A DNA stretch of 64,000 nt from a virus. Shown piece by piece: positions 19,458-27,909 of this stretch; position 1 is the first letter of the stretch; each line of letters begins with the position of its first letter. The translations under genes and the position numbers were made by a program. The stretch covers positions 36,043 through 100,042 of the IMG/VR virus record IMGVR_UViG_3300007735_000797. One strand, given 5' to 3'. The notes under the pieces were generated by a model. The model ran no database searches and was not told where the DNA came from. It saw only the letters and a program-made list of their open reading frames with translations.

Positions 19458-20999
19458 ATGGCACTATCTGATATTTTAGGTTTTAGTTTTGGTAAGAAGA
19501 AAGGCAAAGAGGTTGAAGGTGATCAGTCGATTGCTTCCCCGATGCCACCAGAAGATTATGATGGCAGTTATCTAGTAGAAACTGGTGGGGTTTATGGTAC
19601 TTACATTGACTTCACTGGTAATGCGAGAGATGATGGTGCATTTATTGCCCAATATAGAAACATGTCTCTCTACCCAGAAGTTGATACGGCAATTGATGAA
19701 ATTGTAAATGAGACTATCGTATTAGGAACAGATCGTAAACCTATTAAATTACAGCTTGATAAGCTTAATCTTTCAGATAGCATCAAATCAAAGATTCACA
19801 AAGAATTCGATCACCTTTTAAAGATTTTAGATTTCAAAGGCAAGTGCTATGAAATTTTTCGTAGATGGTATATCGATGGAAAAATTTATTATTACATTGA
19901 AATCGATAACGATAATCCACAACAAGGTATAAGAAAGCTTATACCACTTGATCCAATCAAAATCAAGAAGATCAAGAATCTAAAGAAAAATCAAAAACGA
20001 GTTGGTTCTGCTATAGTTCCTCTTATTCAGGAAGTAGAGGAATATTATCTTTATACAGATACTAACAAAGATTCTTTGATATCAACAGGACCAACAGGCC
20101 TTAGATTATCTACGGATTCTATTTGCTATGCCCACTCTGGTTTAGTTGACATGAACACCAAGAGAGTTGTCGGCTACCTACAAAAGGCAATTCGAACAAT
20201 GAACATGTTGCGTCAGCTAGAAGACGCAATCGTTGTTTATAGAATTTCACGCGCACCAGAACGTCGTATCTTTTATATCGATGTCGGTAATTTGCCAAAG
20301 CAAAAGGCAGAACAATATGTCCGTGAATTGATGAATAGATATCGCAATCGAATGATCTACAATCAGGCCACTGGTGAAATCAAGGATGACCGTAATCATA
20401 TGGCCATGCTTGAAGATTACTGGATGCCAAGAAGAGAGGGTGGTAGAGGCACGGAAATCTCTACCCTTGATGGCGGTCAGAACCTCGGTGAAATGACCGA
20501 TGTTGAATATTTTAAGCGTAAACTATATCAATCATTAAATATTCCTGCATCAAGATTAGCTGGCGACAACCAGTTTAACATGGGTCGATCTGCTGAAATC
20601 ACAAGAGATGAAGTAAAATTCTTCAAGTTCATCGAAAGAATCCGTTTACGCTTCTCGGTTCTATTCTTGAATTTACTAAAGGTACAGTTGGTTCTCAAAG
20701 GAATTATTACTGTAGAAGATTGGGATGACATGTATTCTGATATTGAGTTTGAATTCAATACAGATTCATATTTTAATGATATCAAGGATGCAGAAGTTCT
20801 TGCTAGCAGATTGGATCTTGTAGCAGCCGCCGAGCAATACATTGGTAAATATTTTTCTACCGATTACATTCGTAAAAATATTTTGAAGCAATCTGATGAA
20901 GAAATTGAACTCATAAATACTCAGATGCAGTTTGATATTTTGAAGATGCAACAAGCTGCGGCAGCTCAACAACAGCAAATGCAACAGGAGCAACAATGA
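19458..20999 (+). CDS. gp20: Portal protein, gp20-like
   Basis: This 513-residue protein has the portal vertex pattern of T4-like phages: GGVYGTYIDFTGNARDDGAFIAQYR near residue 45, YPEVDTAIDEIVNETIV, the YRISRAPERRIFYIDVGNLP segment (about 260), and IPASRLAGDNQFNMGRSAEITRDEVKFFKF. Twelve copies form the channel through which gp17 loads DNA and to which the neck binds. The C-terminus ends in a Gln-rich tail (QQQQMQQEQQ). The gene begins shortly after the tube genes and overlaps the next gene by 4 nt. Length agrees with T4 gp20 (524). Confidence 0.95.
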   Translation: MALSDILGFSFGKKKGKEVEGDQSIASPMPPEDYDGSYLVETGGVYGTYIDFTGNARDDGAFIAQYRNMSLYPEVDTAIDEIVNETIVLGTDRKPIKLQLDKLNLSDSIKSKIHKEFDHLLKILDFKGKCYEIFRRWYIDGKIYYYIEIDNDNPQQGIRKLIPLDPIKIKKIKNLKKNQKRVGSAIVPLIQEVEEYYLYTDTNKDSLISTGPTGLRLSTDSICYAHSGLVDMNTKRVVGYLQKAIRTMNMLRQLEDAIVVYRISRAPERRIFYIDVGNLPKQKAEQYVRELMNRYRNRMIYNQATGEIKDDRNHMAMLEDYWMPRREGGRGTEISTLDGGQNLGEMTDVEYFKRKLYQSLNIPASRLAGDNQFNMGRSAEITRDEVKFFKFIERIRLRFSVLFLNLLKVQLVLKGIITVEDWDDMYSDIEFEFNTDSYFNDIKDAEVLASRLDLVAAAEQYIGKYFSTDYIRKNILKQSDEEIELINTQMQFDILKMQQAAAAQQQQMQQEQQ

Positions 21000-21397
21000 A
21001 GCATAGACTAAAAAAGATTGTTTTTGAGTCCTTGGACAAGAACAAACTCCAATTTAATATTAAAAATGAGCTTTCTTTTAGAGTTAGCCAATTAATAAAC
21101 GAAAAAATGCTTTTTGAGCAGAACAGAATGCTACAAAAATGCACTCCAAAAGTTTCGACCGATTCTATGGTTAGATTTGTTTCTGTAATTAAGGAATCCC
21201 TACAATCCAAATATCCTATAGACATTAAATTAAACAACGGCGAAAATATAACTATTAATAGCAAAGAAGGGCAGAAGTTGGCTATTTTGTTTGATAATCT
21301 AAATGAAAATAACCGTGTCAAAATGACTTCTTCGCTATTTGAGAATAGCAAAAACTACAAAAATATTTTAGATTTCAGCAAAAATATAAGGAAATAA
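20996..21397 (+). CDS. Unknown protein in the head-core position
   Basis: I do not recognise this 133-residue basic protein. It starts on an ATGA overlap with the portal gene and lies where T4 has the small prohead-core genes 67 and 68, between 20 and 21. It is Lys/Asn-rich and mainly helical in character, with no membrane segment. The N-terminus (KIVFESLDKNKLQFNIKNELSFRVSQLINEKM) could form an amphipathic helix like those of core proteins. A head-core or portal-associated assembly role is inferred from position only. Confidence 0.55.
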   Translation: MKHRLKKIVFESLDKNKLQFNIKNELSFRVSQLINEKMLFEQNRMLQKCTPKVSTDSMVRFVSVIKESLQSKYPIDIKLNNGENITINSKEGQKLAILFDNLNENNRVKMTSSLFENSKNYKNILDFSKNIRK

Positions 21398-21398
21398 A

Positions 21399-21707
21399 AT
21401 GTCATCAAAGAAAATTTTCAAACAAATCCTTGAAGAGAATGTAGTCGGAGCTAGAAACTCCGTCCGTGAAATGCTTTATTCTAAGCTAAAACAAAGACTC
21501 AATGAAAAGTATATTGAAGTATCAAGAACATATTTCAATGAAGGTAAAATGGAAGATGTTGATGGCGATGGTCAGGTCGGTAATGATACCGAAGACGCTA
21601 TTGCTACCAAGTTCATGAAGATGGGAATGCCTCAAGATAAAGCAGTTGCAAAGGCAAAGAGCATAACTGCTAAAAAGGGCAGCAAAGATAAGAAGAACAA
21701 AAAATGA
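21399..21707 (+). CDS. Prohead core protein, gp67/gp68-like
   Basis: This is a 102-residue protein. Residues 7-48 (KQILEENVVGARNSVREMLYSKLKQRL then NEKYIEVSRTYFNEG) resemble the helical start of T4-type small core proteins, which line the prohead and are cut by gp21. The segment DVDGDGQVGNDTED (about 54-67) looks like a calcium-binding EF-hand or dockerin-type loop. The C-terminus is strongly basic (KKGSKDKKNKK). It lies between the portal and protease genes, as expected for a core gene, and overlaps the protease start by 4 nt. Confidence 0.65.
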   Translation: MSSKKIFKQILEENVVGARNSVREMLYSKLKQRLNEKYIEVSRTYFNEGKMEDVDGDGQVGNDTEDAIATKFMKMGMPQDKAVAKAKSITAKKGSKDKKNKK

Positions 21708-22351
21708 AGTTAATCACCGAAACAATTGAAAATGTTCGTGTAATAACTGAAAGCGTCGATGGAAATAACAAGAATTATTTCATCGAAGGTATCTTCATGC
21801 AAGCTGATACCAAGAATAGAAATGGTAGAACTTACCCCAAGCCTATTCTTATGAATGAAGTTAGACGTTATATCAACGAACATGTCAATAATAAGAGAGC
21901 CTTCGGTGAACTAAACCATCCAACTGGTCCTTCTGTCAATCTAGACAGAGTCTCACATCTTATCACAGAACTCCACGAACGTGGAAATGATGTTTATGGT
22001 AAGGCTAAAATTCTTGATACCCCAACCGGAAAAATTGTTAAGAGTCTTTTAGGAGAAGGCGTTCAGCTTGGAGTTTCTTCAAGAGGAATGGGTTCTCTAA
22101 AGAAGACCAAAGAAGGTGTCAATCAAGTACAAGAAGACTTCATGCTTGCTGCGGTTGACATTGTAGCAGATCCTTCTGCTCCACATGCGTTTGTCAACGG
22201 CATAATGGAAGGTAAAGAATGGGTATGGAGTAATGGTGTTCTTAAAGAACAGACCATCTCCAACTATAAGAAAGAAATTCTAAAGACTCCAAGCAAGCAA
22301 CTTCAAGAAAAAGTTCTTAAGACATTTGAACACTTTTTAAGAAATCTATGA
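21704..22351 (+). CDS. gp21: Prohead core protease, gp21-like
   Basis: This 215-residue serine protease has the family start (VITESVDGNNKNYFIEGIFMQAD, KNRNGRTYPKPI) and the conserved block FGELNHPTGPSVNLDRVSHLI, whose His is a likely catalytic residue. The segment VQLGVSSRGMGSLKK carries the Ser that usually acts as nucleophile, and FMLAAVDIVADPSAPHAFVNGIMEG follows. The enzyme cleaves scaffold, core and capsid proteins during head maturation. It overlaps genes on both sides by 4 nt. Length matches T4 gp21 (212). Confidence 0.95.
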   Translation: MKLITETIENVRVITESVDGNNKNYFIEGIFMQADTKNRNGRTYPKPILMNEVRRYINEHVNNKRAFGELNHPTGPSVNLDRVSHLITELHERGNDVYGKAKILDTPTGKIVKSLLGEGVQLGVSSRGMGSLKKTKEGVNQVQEDFMLAAVDIVADPSAPHAFVNGIMEGKEWVWSNGVLKEQTISNYKKEILKTPSKQLQEKVLKTFEHFLRNL

Positions 22352-22839
22352 ATTACTTAGAGCAAACATATTTAAAACAAATCAATCAACTTCAAGAAGA
22401 GTTGAATGTTTTAAAACATCAAGAAAAAACATTGTCTGAACAATCTACATTTGAATCACAAGCAGATGTAGAAACTTATGCAAAAACTGCACTCGATTCT
22501 TTAAGTCCAGAAAACTTAGTTCGTGATGCCGCAAGTGCATTAGTAGGATCAATGGCAGTTAAAAATGTATTAGGTCAAGTAAATTTAAAGCAAATTCTTC
22601 AAAAAAATATGCAAGATTTTATGAGAGGAACTTTAGAATATAGTTTAGGCGATATTGGAAATTCGCTCGCAAATACTTTAGTCAACGCTGCTGGTAGGAA
22701 TCCTTTCCAACTTGCTAAGGCAATTAGCGTGACTCGTTACAATCCATATGCAATTTTTGATCCCACAGAAAGAAATGATGGTACGCGAAGAGCTAATCCA
22801 CAAAATATAGATTCATTGTTAGCTAATGAATCAGATTAA
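22348..22839 (+). CDS. Unknown protein between prohead protease and scaffold
   Basis: I do not recognise this 163-residue protein. It starts on an ATGA overlap with the gp21 gene. Residues 1-32 could form a coiled coil (NYLEQTYLKQINQLQEELNV then LKHQEKTLSEQ). The middle is alanine-rich with small amphipathic stretches (LVRDAASALVGSMAVKNVL, LANTLVNAAGRNPF). T4 has no gene between 21 and 22, although related marine phages may carry small insertions there. The context suggests a head-assembly or core component. It ends 20 nt before the scaffold start. Confidence 0.5.
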   Translation: MNYLEQTYLKQINQLQEELNVLKHQEKTLSEQSTFESQADVETYAKTALDSLSPENLVRDAASALVGSMAVKNVLGQVNLKQILQKNMQDFMRGTLEYSLGDIGNSLANTLVNAAGRNPFQLAKAISVTRYNPYAIFDPTERNDGTRRANPQNIDSLLANESD

Positions 22840-22845
22840 TAAATA
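22838..22845 (+). promoter_or_regulatory. Late-promoter-like motif before gp22
   Basis: The octamer AATAAATA resembles the T4 late promoter TATAAATA. It ends 14 nt before the gp22 ATG, with the ribosome-binding site GGAG at 22851-22854 in between. A start about 6 nt downstream would keep that site at the very 5' end of the mRNA. The motif is A+T-rich, so chance occurrence is possible. Confidence 0.4.
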
Positions 22846-22859
22846 ATTTAGGAGAAAAT

Positions 22860-23912
22860 ATGAGAAACAGAAAAAAATATATCGAAGATGAAATTCTAAG
22901 CGAAGAGATGGAAGATGAGACTGAGGAAGAAGAAATGGATGATTCCGAGGAACAAATGGATGATGATTCCGAAGATGAAGATACTTCTTCTAACCCCGGC
23001 AAAAAGGCAGCTGGATTCGTTGACTTTGATGTTAACGGAATGGGCAGCATGGATGCTAATGGCGGTAGAGTATTCATTCAAACAGATCCAAGAATGGATC
23101 CAAACATGGCCAATCTTGCTCCCTACAACCAAATGACTATTGCTACCCCCAAGGTATCACCTGTTCAGATGAAGGAAGCATTTGACGCAATCTTTGCGGA
23201 TGCTGCTCTTTCAGAAGAAGTTGTAAACAAGCTACAGACCGTATTTGTTGCTGCACTCAACGAAAAAGTTGAAGAGCACGCTAAGAACACAACCAAGATT
23301 CTTGCCGAGCAATACGAAAAGAATCTTGAAATCATGGCAGGAACATTGGCTGAAAAGCTTGATGAGTATCTTGGCTATGTCGTTGAAGAATGGATGGACG
23401 AGAACAAGGTTGAAGTAGAACGCGGCATTAAGACTCAGGTTGCTGAAAATTTCATTCGTGGTCTAAAAAATCTATTCGAAGCACATTACATTGATGTTCC
23501 AGAAGAGAAGTACAACCTTGTCGATGAACTATTTGAACAGAATGATGAATTGACAAGAACCATGAACAAGGTCATTAATGAAAACATGAACCTCAAGAAG
23601 GAAAGTGTTGCCAATAAGATCTCAAGCATCTTCCTAGAAGAATGCCATGGATTAACCGATACACAAGTCGAAAAACTAGGCTCGCTTGCTAAGGGTCTCG
23701 ATTTTGATGGAGAAAATTCATTTAGAGGTAAGCTACAATCGCTCAAGGAAGCTTATTTCTTCAGAAAACAAGAAGCCAGACCAGCTCCAGTAGCTCCAGT
23801 AGCTAGTCCAGTAATGGATCTACATGAGATGGTTCAGCCGACTGCGCCAACTATAGACAATGAAACCGTCGCTCAAGTGGCTAGAGCAATGAGTAGACAT
23901 ATTAAGAAATAA
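22860..23912 (+). CDS. gp22: Prohead scaffold protein, gp22-like
   Basis: This 350-residue protein has a very acidic N-terminus (residues about 9-42, mostly Glu/Asp with Met) followed by a helical middle and a charged end. The region around residues 100-260 (ALSEEVVNKLQTVFVAALNEKVEEHA, LAEKLDEYLGYVVEEWMDENKV, FIRGLKNLFEAHYIDVPEEK) follows the gp22 pattern of marine T4-like phages. gp22 forms the internal scaffold on which the capsid assembles, and gp21 then degrades it. The short Ala/Pro linker near residue 305 (ARPAPVAPVASPV) is flexible. The gene sits just before gp23, as in T4. Confidence 0.9.
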   Translation: MRNRKKYIEDEILSEEMEDETEEEEMDDSEEQMDDDSEDEDTSSNPGKKAAGFVDFDVNGMGSMDANGGRVFIQTDPRMDPNMANLAPYNQMTIATPKVSPVQMKEAFDAIFADAALSEEVVNKLQTVFVAALNEKVEEHAKNTTKILAEQYEKNLEIMAGTLAEKLDEYLGYVVEEWMDENKVEVERGIKTQVAENFIRGLKNLFEAHYIDVPEEKYNLVDELFEQNDELTRTMNKVINENMNLKKESVANKISSIFLEECHGLTDTQVEKLGSLAKGLDFDGENSFRGKLQSLKEAYFFRKQEARPAPVAPVASPVMDLHEMVQPTAPTIDNETVAQVARAMSRHIKK

Positions 23913-23923
23913 TAAGGATTTAA

Positions 23924-23931
23924 CCTAAATA
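23924..23931 (+). promoter_or_regulatory. Late-promoter-like motif before gp23
   Basis: CCTAAATA lies 19 nt upstream of the major capsid start, a position where a strong late promoter is expected. A ribosome-binding site (CAGGAG, 23935-23940) follows. A start about 6 nt downstream of the motif would fall inside that site. The assignment is by similarity to T4 TATAAATA. Confidence 0.45.
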
Positions 23932-23950
23932 ACACAGGAGAAAAATAAAA

Positions 23951-25354
23951 ATGTTCGAAGATTCAACACCGTATGATATTTTAACTGAAAAGTGGAACCC
24001 CGTCCTAAATCACGACGCAGTTCCCGCTATTGAAGATGTATACAAGAAGAAAGTAACCGCAGTCCTTCTTGAGAACCAAGAAGCTGCTATGCGTCAGCAG
24101 TATCTAACCGAAACTTCAGCCAATGCTATTGGTGGTGGTTTCGCTCTTAACACCAATGCCAATCCCAACACCAATCTAGCTGGTTATGACCCAATCCTAA
24201 TCAGCCTCGTTCGCCGCGCCATGCCAAACCTCATGGCCTACGACATCGCTGGTGTTCAGCCCATGACCGCTCCTACTGGACTCATTTTTGCAATGAGATC
24301 TAAGTATGACGGTCAGGGCGGAAATGAAGCTCTATTCGCTGAACCATTTGCTAAGTTCAGCGGTTCAGGTGCAACCTCAGCTGGTGCTGCAACTGATACA
24401 GATCCAACTGCTGGTGTAGCTCCAGTAAGTTTCTCTGGACTAACTGTTACTAAGGCTTCAATTTTTGGACATGAGTTCCAAGCATTAAACACAGCTAGAG
24501 CTGAAGGTTTAGGAGAATCTGCTTCTAATGTATTTAAAGAAATGGCATTTGCTATCGACCGTATTGCCGTAACTGCTAAGACTCGCGCTCTAAAGGCAGA
24601 GTATACCACTGAGCTTGCTCAGGACCTTAAGGCTGTTCACGGACTTGACGCTGAAACCGAACTCGCCAACATCCTAAGCACTGAAATTCTTGCTGAAATG
24701 AACCGCGAGCTTATCCGCAACATTTATCACGTTGCCAAGCTTGGTTGCCAGCAGTCAGATCTTTTCTACAAGTCATCATCACCCGGTACTGGTGGTGCAT
24801 ATGACCTAGCTCTCGACTCAGACGGTCGTTGGAGCGCAGAACGCTTCCGTGGCCTCATGTTCCAGATTGAACGTGAAGCTAACCTAATTGCTAAGGACAC
24901 TCGTCGCGGTAAGGGTAACTTCATCGTCTGCTCATCAGACGTTGCTTCAGCCCTCACCATGGGTGGCTTCCTCCAGTTGACCCCAGCTCCTGCTACCCAG
25001 CTTGAAGTTGATGATACTGGAAACACCTTCGCTGGTATTCTAGCTGGTAAGATGCGCGTTTACATTGACCCCTACAGCAGCGCAACCCAGAACTTTGTCT
25101 GCGTTGGCTATAGAGGTGCAAGCCCCTACGACGCTGGTCTCTTCTACTGCCCATACGTTCCACTCCAGATGGTTCGTGCAGTCGATCCTGACACCTTCCA
25201 GCCCAAGATTGGCTTCAAGACCCGCTACGGCATGGTCCAGAACCCATTCGTCCGCGTTTCTGGTTCACCAGACGGCGCAAACATGTCCGAAGGTAAGAAT
25301 CAGTACTATAGACTCTTCGCAGTCACCAACCTCCACGGTAACACTGGTAACTGA
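23951..25354 (+). CDS. gp23: Major capsid protein, gp23-like
   Basis: This 467-residue protein matches the gp23 family: PNLMAYDIAGVQPMTAPTGL (residues about 96-115), IFAMRSKYDG, GMVQNPFV near the C-terminus and the long HK97-type body. A likely gp21 cleavage site lies at LTE (52-54) followed by T55, which would remove a propeptide of 54 residues; the T4 propeptide is 65. The codon use is visibly richer in C-ending codons than the flanking genes, as expected for the most abundant virion protein. A strong terminator follows at 25381. Preceding sites are a late-type motif and a good ribosome-binding site. Confidence 0.97.
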   Translation: MFEDSTPYDILTEKWNPVLNHDAVPAIEDVYKKKVTAVLLENQEAAMRQQYLTETSANAIGGGFALNTNANPNTNLAGYDPILISLVRRAMPNLMAYDIAGVQPMTAPTGLIFAMRSKYDGQGGNEALFAEPFAKFSGSGATSAGAATDTDPTAGVAPVSFSGLTVTKASIFGHEFQALNTARAEGLGESASNVFKEMAFAIDRIAVTAKTRALKAEYTTELAQDLKAVHGLDAETELANILSTEILAEMNRELIRNIYHVAKLGCQQSDLFYKSSSPGTGGAYDLALDSDGRWSAERFRGLMFQIEREANLIAKDTRRGKGNFIVCSSDVASALTMGGFLQLTPAPATQLEVDDTGNTFAGILAGKMRVYIDPYSSATQNFVCVGYRGASPYDAGLFYCPYVPLQMVRAVDPDTFQPKIGFKTRYGMVQNPFVRVSGSPDGANMSEGKNQYYRLFAVTNLHGNTGN

Positions 25355-25380
25355 TAAGTTTCTATAAAAGGAAATGAGAA

Positions 25381-25407
25381 GGGAGAGGAGAAATCCTCTC
25401 CCTTTTT
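25381..25407 (+). terminator. Rho-independent terminator after gp23
   Basis: A perfect 9-bp stem (GGGAGAGGA pairing with TCCTCTCCC) with a GAAA tetraloop is followed by five T residues. It stands 27 nt after the capsid stop codon and would end the head operon transcript. It is the only clear intrinsic terminator I see in the window. Confidence 0.9.
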
Positions 25408-25422
25408 CATTATACATACATT

Positions 25423-25944
25423 ATGGCGCAAGCTGATTATCCAGTTAATATTAGTCAACTTAATAGAAATTTTTATACCTTTAAGTTGTCTAGAATACCT
25501 ACTACAACCTTCTTTTTACAGAAGGTTACTTTGCCGGGTATTCTATCCCCAAATTTTGATCAGCCAACCACATTAGGTGTTCCAGTAAAAAGACCACTTG
25601 GAACCTATAATTTCGCAAATCTTGATATTGAATTTATTGTAGATGAAAATATGACTAACTGGTTGGAGATTTATAGATGGATGAGAAATATAGGTAATCT
25701 TGATTCGGATTGCACTTATAATATTCCCGAAAATAAATTTACATCAACTGGAACTCTTATCATTCAGAAGAGTTCATATACAGCAAATATTACTACCACC
25801 TTCTTTGATATATTTCCTATATCATTGGGGGGAATTGGCTTTGATACTACACTTCCAGCATCCGAGCCAGCAAGAGTAAGTGCATCATTTGCCTATACAT
25901 ACTATAGCTTTAGTCCAGATCCGGGAAATACTACTTTAGATTGA
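25423..25944 (+). CDS. Tail tube-like structural protein
   Basis: This 173-residue protein has a phage tail-tube-type pattern: NISQLNRNFYTFKLSRIPTT, then LQKVTLPGILSPNFDQP, then FANLDIEFIVDENMTNWLEI followed by YRWMRNIG. This LDIEFxVDExxxNWLEI signature occurs in a family of small myovirus tail proteins in marine T4-like phages, often placed after the capsid gene. It could be a tube-end or tail-completion protein rather than the bulk tube subunit, because two gp19-like genes already exist upstream. It sits between the gp23 terminator and uvsY. The exact role is unclear. Confidence 0.6.
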   Translation: MAQADYPVNISQLNRNFYTFKLSRIPTTTFFLQKVTLPGILSPNFDQPTTLGVPVKRPLGTYNFANLDIEFIVDENMTNWLEIYRWMRNIGNLDSDCTYNIPENKFTSTGTLIIQKSSYTANITTTFFDIFPISLGGIGFDTTLPASEPARVSASFAYTYYSFSPDPGNTTLD

Positions 25945-25967
25945 TTTTATTTATATTTGTGTATACT
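25941..25967 (+). promoter_or_regulatory. Sigma70-like promoter giving a leaderless uvsY mRNA
   Basis: TTGATT and TATACT are separated by 15 nt. The -10 element ends exactly 6 nt before the uvsY ATG, so the transcript should start at or next to the A of the start codon. No ribosome-binding site is present. The same geometry recurs at four other genes in this window. Confidence 0.65.
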
Positions 25968-25973
25968 TAAATT

Positions 25974-26408
25974 ATGAATTTTGATGAACTAAAAGAACAG
26001 GTCGAAAAAGATCTTAAGATCGATATCACAGAACTTGCTCAAGAATCTGTAATAACACCGCAGATTCACAACAAGTATTTGTTATTTTTCAAAAAATACA
26101 AAGAAGAACTTTCTGCCGATGAACGAACCATGAAAGTATTAAGAAAATACAAATGGCTTTATTACATGGGAAAGTTGAGCAGAGAAGAATTACAGAATCT
26201 CAAATGGGAACCATTTGAATTAAATATTCTCAAGACAGACGTAGATAAGTTCATCGAAGCTGACGATGACATTATCAATCTTGAAGGAAAAATTGCAGAA
26301 AAGAAAGAAATGGTCAATTATCTTGATGGTGTCATTAAGATTGTAAATGGTCGCCAATGGAATATTAGATCCGCTATTGATTGGATTAAATTCACAAATG
26401 GACAATGA
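25974..26408 (+). CDS. uvsY: Recombination mediator, UvsY-like
   Basis: This 144-residue, highly charged helical protein has the layout of UvsY (T4: 137 residues). UvsY helps UvsX replace single-strand binding protein on DNA. Recognisable parts are the start MNFDELKEQVEKDLKIDITELA, the segment KYLLFFKKYKEELSADERTMKVLRK, and the end RQWNIRSAIDWIKFTNGQ. It stands directly before uvsW, as in marine T4-like phages, and overlaps its start by 11 nt. The predicted mRNA is leaderless. Confidence 0.85.
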   Translation: MNFDELKEQVEKDLKIDITELAQESVITPQIHNKYLLFFKKYKEELSADERTMKVLRKYKWLYYMGKLSREELQNLKWEPFELNILKTDVDKFIEADDDIINLEGKIAEKKEMVNYLDGVIKIVNGRQWNIRSAIDWIKFTNGQ

Positions 26409-27891
26409 AATTAAAATAGAAGCTGTTGATGATGCATTCATCAAGATACGATGTCCAAAGGATATCGCTAAAGAGCTTAATACCTATTTTACATTCACAG
26501 TTCCTAATCACAAATACAATCCATCATTTAAAAAGAGATTATGGGATGGTAAGATTCGTCTTTATAACCTTGCTAGTCAGCGAATTTACAAGGGAATGCT
26601 TCCATATGTTAAAAAGTTCTTCGATGATCGGCATTATCCTTATAAAAATGAAATCATTGAAGACACTACTTACATTGAAGAAGATCACATCCGCAAATTC
26701 ATAACCGATTATCTTAAGGTATCAAGTGGCGGAAAAATTATAACTCCCCACGATTATCAAATTAATGCAGTAACTCATGGAATTAGAAACAAGAGAGCAT
26801 TACTTCTTTCTCCAACTGGTTCCGGCAAATCATTAATAATTTATTCATTAATTCGATACTTTATTGATAATATGCCAAAGGATAAAAGTATCTTAATTGT
26901 TGTGCCTACCACAAGTCTGGTTGCTCAATTATATAATGACTTTGCAGACTACTCTAAATTAAATGGCTGGGATGTTAAGGCAAATGTTAAAAAGATATAT
27001 GCTGGGGAGTCTAAAGTTATTGACAAAAAAGTAATTATCTCTACATGGCAAAGTATCTTCAGAGAGAATGAAAAATTTTTTGATAACTTTCATGCTGTCA
27101 TAGGCGACGAATGTCATTTATTCAAAGCAAAATCTCTTTCCATGATTATGGAAAAGATGAAAAACTGCCCAGTTCGTTTTGGTCTTTCGGGAACACTTGA
27201 TAACACTAAAGTTCATAAATTTATAATCGAAGGGCTATTTGGACCTCTTTATAGAGTTACTACTACTAAGTCTCTAATTGAGAAGGATGTATTAAGTAAT
27301 ATTAATATCAATTGCTTAATCTTTAAGTATCCTCTTGAAGAATGTAATAAGGTAAAAAGAGTAGATTACAGAGATGAATTAGATTTTATATTTTCAAGTG
27401 AAAAAAGATACAACATGATACATCAGCTATGTAAATCCTTAAAGGGAAATACATTGGTACTTTTCAGTCATGTAGAAACGCATGGAAAAAAATTGTACGA
27501 TATGATGAAGGATTTTGATAAGAGTGTTTTCTATATTTCAGGAGAAGTTCCTCTTGATGAGAGAGAATTTATACGACAAAAGATTGATACTCTTGAAGAT
27601 AGCATTCTAATAGCATCATATGGTACATGTTCTACTGGCATTAATATTAAGAACATTCATAACATTGTTTTCTCGTCCCCATCGAAATCTGTTGTTCGTG
27701 TTCTTCAGTCTATTGGCCGAGGATTGAGAAAAGCTGATAATAAAACACATATGACTTTATATGATTTGGTAGATGATTTGAGATATAAGAAATATACAAA
27801 TCATACATTCAACCATTTCATTGAACGATTGAAGATTTATGAAAATGAAAAATTTCCTTTCAAGCTCATAAATCTCAATCAAGATTCATAA
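26398..27891 (+). CDS. uvsW: Recombination helicase, UvsW-like
   Basis: This superfamily 2 helicase has 497 residues from the ATG at 26398, which lies inside the uvsY end; a start further upstream would overlap uvsY much more. The N-terminus (NPSFKKRLWDGKIRLYN) matches the UvsW DNA-binding domain. Walker A is SPTGSGKS (138-145), Walker B is DECH (237-240), followed by FGLSGTLDN and the motif VI region SIGRGLRKAD. In T4, UvsW remodels branched DNA and R-loops and helps end origin-dependent replication. The next gene has its own ribosome-binding site. Confidence 0.95.
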   Translation: MDNEIKIEAVDDAFIKIRCPKDIAKELNTYFTFTVPNHKYNPSFKKRLWDGKIRLYNLASQRIYKGMLPYVKKFFDDRHYPYKNEIIEDTTYIEEDHIRKFITDYLKVSSGGKIITPHDYQINAVTHGIRNKRALLLSPTGSGKSLIIYSLIRYFIDNMPKDKSILIVVPTTSLVAQLYNDFADYSKLNGWDVKANVKKIYAGESKVIDKKVIISTWQSIFRENEKFFDNFHAVIGDECHLFKAKSLSMIMEKMKNCPVRFGLSGTLDNTKVHKFIIEGLFGPLYRVTTTKSLIEKDVLSNININCLIFKYPLEECNKVKRVDYRDELDFIFSSEKRYNMIHQLCKSLKGNTLVLFSHVETHGKKLYDMMKDFDKSVFYISGEVPLDEREFIRQKIDTLEDSILIASYGTCSTGINIKNIHNIVFSSPSKSVVRVLQSIGRGLRKADNKTHMTLYDLVDDLRYKKYTNHTFNHFIERLKIYENEKFPFKLINLNQDS

Positions 27892-27894
27892 ATA
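27887..27894 (+). promoter_or_regulatory. Late-promoter-like motif before the Sm-like gene
   Basis: CATAAATA lies at the 3' end of uvsW. A start about 6 nt downstream (near 27900) would place the ribosome-binding site GGAGGT at the mRNA 5' end, followed by the ATG at 27910. The motif may be a chance A+T-rich match. Confidence 0.35.
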
Positions 27895-27909
27895 CTAATG
27901 GAGGTCATT

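Noticed and set aside
20911-21351. 146-residue minus-strand ORF
   Set aside because: Shadow of the portal end and the core-position gene; hydrophobic low-complexity sequence.
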